NCBI RefSeq assembly: GCF_019192735.1
Contig: NZ_JAHTKP010000013.1
Location: 62,001-126,000 of the forward strand
Source of the DNA: Kitasatospora aureofaciens
Lineage (GTDB): Bacteria > Actinomycetota > Actinomycetes > Streptomycetales > Streptomycetaceae
Direction of reading: 5' to 3'
DNA length: 64,000 nt
The first letter of the stretch is position 1; every line of letters begins with the position of its first letter. This document shows positions 62,342-64,000 of the stretch, piece by piece. The notes under the pieces were generated by a model. It did no database searches and had not been told where the DNA came from. It worked only from the letters and a program-made list of their open reading frames with translations. The position numbers and the translations under genes were made by a program.

Positions 62342-63376
62342 GTGAGCAGTAGCGGCCTTATCTACGCCGTCATCGTAGGGGCCTGGGCCGCCTATCTGGT
62401 GCCCATGTGGCTCCGCAGGCAGGACGAACTCAACGAGGCGCGCCCGACGGAACGCTTCAGCACCGCCATCCGCCTGCTGGCCGGGCGTTCGGCGCTGGAG
62501 CGGCGGGCGGCCCGGGCCCTGGGCGACGAACCGCGTGGCGACGAGCAGAGCAACGACGGCCCTCCCGGACGGGACGGGGCCGCCTCCGGCGACCCCGCGG
62601 AGCGGGCGGCCGAACCCCCGGCGGAACCCCCGGCCGAACACCGGGTCGAACACCCGGTGGAGCGCCCGGCCGAACGGCCGGCTCCCGTGCCGCCGGCCGG
62701 CACCGAGCGCCGGGCGCGGCTGCTGGCCCGCCGGCGCCGGATGGTCACCGTCCTCTTCCTGGCCTTCGCGCTCGGCGCGGTGGTCGCGGCGGTGGCCGGA
62801 CTGGCCTTCCTGTGGGTCCCGGCCGTCCCGGCGGTCCTCCTCACCCTCTACATCGGCCACCTGCGCAAGCTGGAGCGCCAGCGGTACGAGGTGAAGCTCG
62901 ACCGCGCCCGGGCCGCGCAGGCCGCCGAGCGGCTGCGCAAGCGCGAGCGGCAGCGCGCCGAGGCCCGGGCAGCCGAGGAGGCCGCGACCGAGGCCGTCAC
63001 CGCCCCGGCGCCGGGGCCGGCCGACGAGCCGCGCGTCGGGCGCCGCCCGCACCTGCGGCTGGCCACCGAGCCGGAGGAAGCCGCGGTCGCCGTCCCGTCG
63101 GCCTCGGCGGTGGCGGAGGCGACCGAGCACGAGGAGTGGGTCGACGGCATGCGTGAGCGCGGTGCGGCCGGCCCGGACTCCTGGGAACCGGTGCCCGTCC
63201 CGCTGCCGACCTACGTCACCGCGCCGGTCGCCCCCCGGGTCTCCCGCGGCCTCGACCTGTCGGCCCCCGGCACCTGGACCGCGGGGCGCCCGACGGAATC
63301 GCGCAACACCCCGCTGTTCGACCAGTACGCCGAACCCCCGGCCTCCGAGTCCCGCCCGCGCGCCGCCAACGAGTGA
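62342..63376 (+). CDS. sepX: SepX / GlpR-type membrane division protein
   Basis: 344 residues. A first N-terminal transmembrane helix (LIYAVIVGAWAAYLVPMWL) followed by RRQDELNEARPTERFSTAIRLL is the conserved opening of SepX, a streptomycete membrane protein needed for division-septum stability and sporulation. A proline/glutamate-rich linker (AEPPAEPPAEHRVEHPVERPAERPAP) leads to two closely spaced helices (MVTVLFLAFALGAVVAAVAGLAFLWVPAVPAVLLTLYIGHL), a long basic coiled coil (RAAQAAERLRKRERQRAEARAAEEA), then a C-terminal cytoplasmic part. GTG 62342 has no ribosome site and a -10-like TACGGT ends seven bases before it, so it may be leaderless. Confidence 0.82.
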   Translation: MSSSGLIYAVIVGAWAAYLVPMWLRRQDELNEARPTERFSTAIRLLAGRSALERRAARALGDEPRGDEQSNDGPPGRDGAASGDPAERAAEPPAEPPAEHRVEHPVERPAERPAPVPPAGTERRARLLARRRRMVTVLFLAFALGAVVAAVAGLAFLWVPAVPAVLLTLYIGHLRKLERQRYEVKLDRARAAQAAERLRKRERQRAEARAAEEAATEAVTAPAPGPADEPRVGRRPHLRLATEPEEAAVAVPSASAVAEATEHEEWVDGMRERGAAGPDSWEPVPVPLPTYVTAPVAPRVSRGLDLSAPGTWTAGRPTESRNTPLFDQYAEPPASESRPRAANE

Positions 63377-63441
63377 CCGGCTCCGGCCCCCGACCAGCAG
63401 TGCGATCCGGAGGGTGGTCACAGACCCCCTCCGAAAGGTGC

Positions 63442-63447
63442 TAGAGT
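63442..63447 (+). promoter_or_regulatory. -10 element of tRNA-Ala
   Basis: TAGAGT lies 11 bases before the 5' end of tRNA-Ala, a position consistent with a vegetative promoter. Confidence 0.5.
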
Positions 63448-63458
63448 TTCTTCTCGTT

Positions 63459-63534
<76 letters not shown>

Positions 63535-63561
63535 CAACGGACCGGTTCCGACCGGTTCACC

Positions 63562-63597
63562 GAAATCCCGCCCGGAGGCAACTCCGGGCGGGATTTC
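63562..63597 (+). terminator. 16-bp hairpin after tRNA-Ala
   Basis: GAAATCCCGCCCGGAG (63562-63577) pairs perfectly with 63582-63597, loop GCAA, followed by GCGTTTT, a partial U-tract. Confidence 0.9.
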
Positions 63598-63834
63598 GCG
63601 TTTTGGGGATCCGGGCGGATCCGGGACCGGTCTGTGTCGGAGGTCACGCCGTGCCCGGGACGGTTTCTGACGCGGTTTGGACGCGAGGTCGAGGGGCCGG
63701 GTCGGCGGTGGTCCGGCGGCGGATCCCGGGGCGGACTGAGCCGCGGTCGGCCCCTCAGAGGGGTCGGTTATGGTGGGTGGGCCCAGACGCTGACGACGGA
63801 ATGATCTGGTCTATCTCAACGGGGTGCCATCGCG

Positions 63835-64000
63835 GTGCGAGAGTTCGGTCTTACACGGTGGGCACGGCAGGCAGAAACGGAGGGGCCCAACGGCGCCTCG
63901 GCACCCGCAAGATCGAAGTCCTGGACCATCGTAGCGGCTTGCGTGGCAGCGGTGTCACTGGCGGTGTTCGCCCTGGTGCGGCACTTCACCGGGGCGACCA
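63835..64000 (+). CDS. N-terminus of a membrane protein (partial)
   Basis: GTG 63835, eight bases after GGGGTG, opens a frame that runs out of the window: MREFGLTRWARQAETEGPNG, a Ser/Ala segment, SKSWTIVAACVAAVSLAVFA, LVRHFTGAT. A basic/hydrophilic start and a single hydrophobic helix are visible. Too little remains to name it. Confidence 0.45.
   Translation, partial: MREFGLTRWARQAETEGPNGASAPARSKSWTIVAACVAAVSLAVFALVRHFTGAT

Overview
The window is high-GC actinobacterial chromosome, most likely from the family Streptomycetaceae (Streptomyces or Kitasatospora). Support comes from the gene order around the complex I operon, korAB, fbiC, an HrdD-type sigma factor, galU-glp-sepX, two XRE/DUF397 pairs, frequent GTG starts and ATGA/GTGA overlaps, and codons ending in G or C. 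No phage, plasmid or insertion sequence is visible. No CRISPR array is visible.

Layout. 1-7758: the distal part of the nuo operon for respiratory complex I (end of nuoH, then nuoI to nuoN), closed by a strong hairpin; a 26-codon ORF with its own ribosome site sits between nuoL and nuoM. 8033-13099: a polyprenyl diphosphate synthase (menaquinone side chain), an orphan LuxR response regulator, and korAB (2-oxoacid:ferredoxin oxidoreductase). 13164-19591: a VOC protein, an LCP cell-wall ligase with a small membrane partner, TetR and HxlR regulators, a lipoprotein, a tautomerase and a small membrane protein. 19679-24161: an accessory block with an XRE-DUF397 pair, a divergent chain of four overlapping small genes headed by an RsbW-like ATPase, a ParE-like ORF, a membrane protein, a methyltransferase and a DUF3052 protein. 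Two hairpins with the same core mark 22.1 and 24.2 kb. 24329-33511: a TPR-like protein, a Ser/Thr kinase, a DUF6011 protein, a TetR regulator, RarD, and a LolA-like lipoprotein-carrier protein with an ABC exporter. 33694-40110: FO synthase FbiC (coenzyme F420), an ADP-ribosylglycohydrolase, a second XRE-DUF397 pair and a GPP34 protein. 40409-49231: a D,D-carboxypeptidase with a very long cytoplasmic region, a GT-C glycosyltransferase, tRNA-Arg, a nitrilase-type amidohydrolase, a PAP2 phosphatase, sigma factor HrdD and MscL. 49262-57118: an FmdB zinc ribbon, an MFS transporter, a cation/proton antiporter, a penicillin acylase and 5-formyl-THF cyclo-ligase. 57202-64000: a GGDEF protein, galU, a MoeA-family protein (probably Glp), moaC, moaB, a RimJ-type acetyltransferase, SepX and tRNA-Ala.

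Themes. Several genes belong to respiration and low-potential redox chemistry (nuo, korAB, fbiC, polyprenyl synthase). Many others serve the envelope and cell division (LCP, D,D-carboxypeptidase, GT-C, MscL, SepX, Glp). The most unusual feature of the DNA is a recurring habit: short tandem repeats begin at or just after the stop codon of at least six genes. Decayed fragments (an FtsX-type permease, an SDR C-terminus, a truncated SAF-protein N-terminus) show that gene loss has been active here. All functional calls rest on motif recognition by eye; no database search was run.
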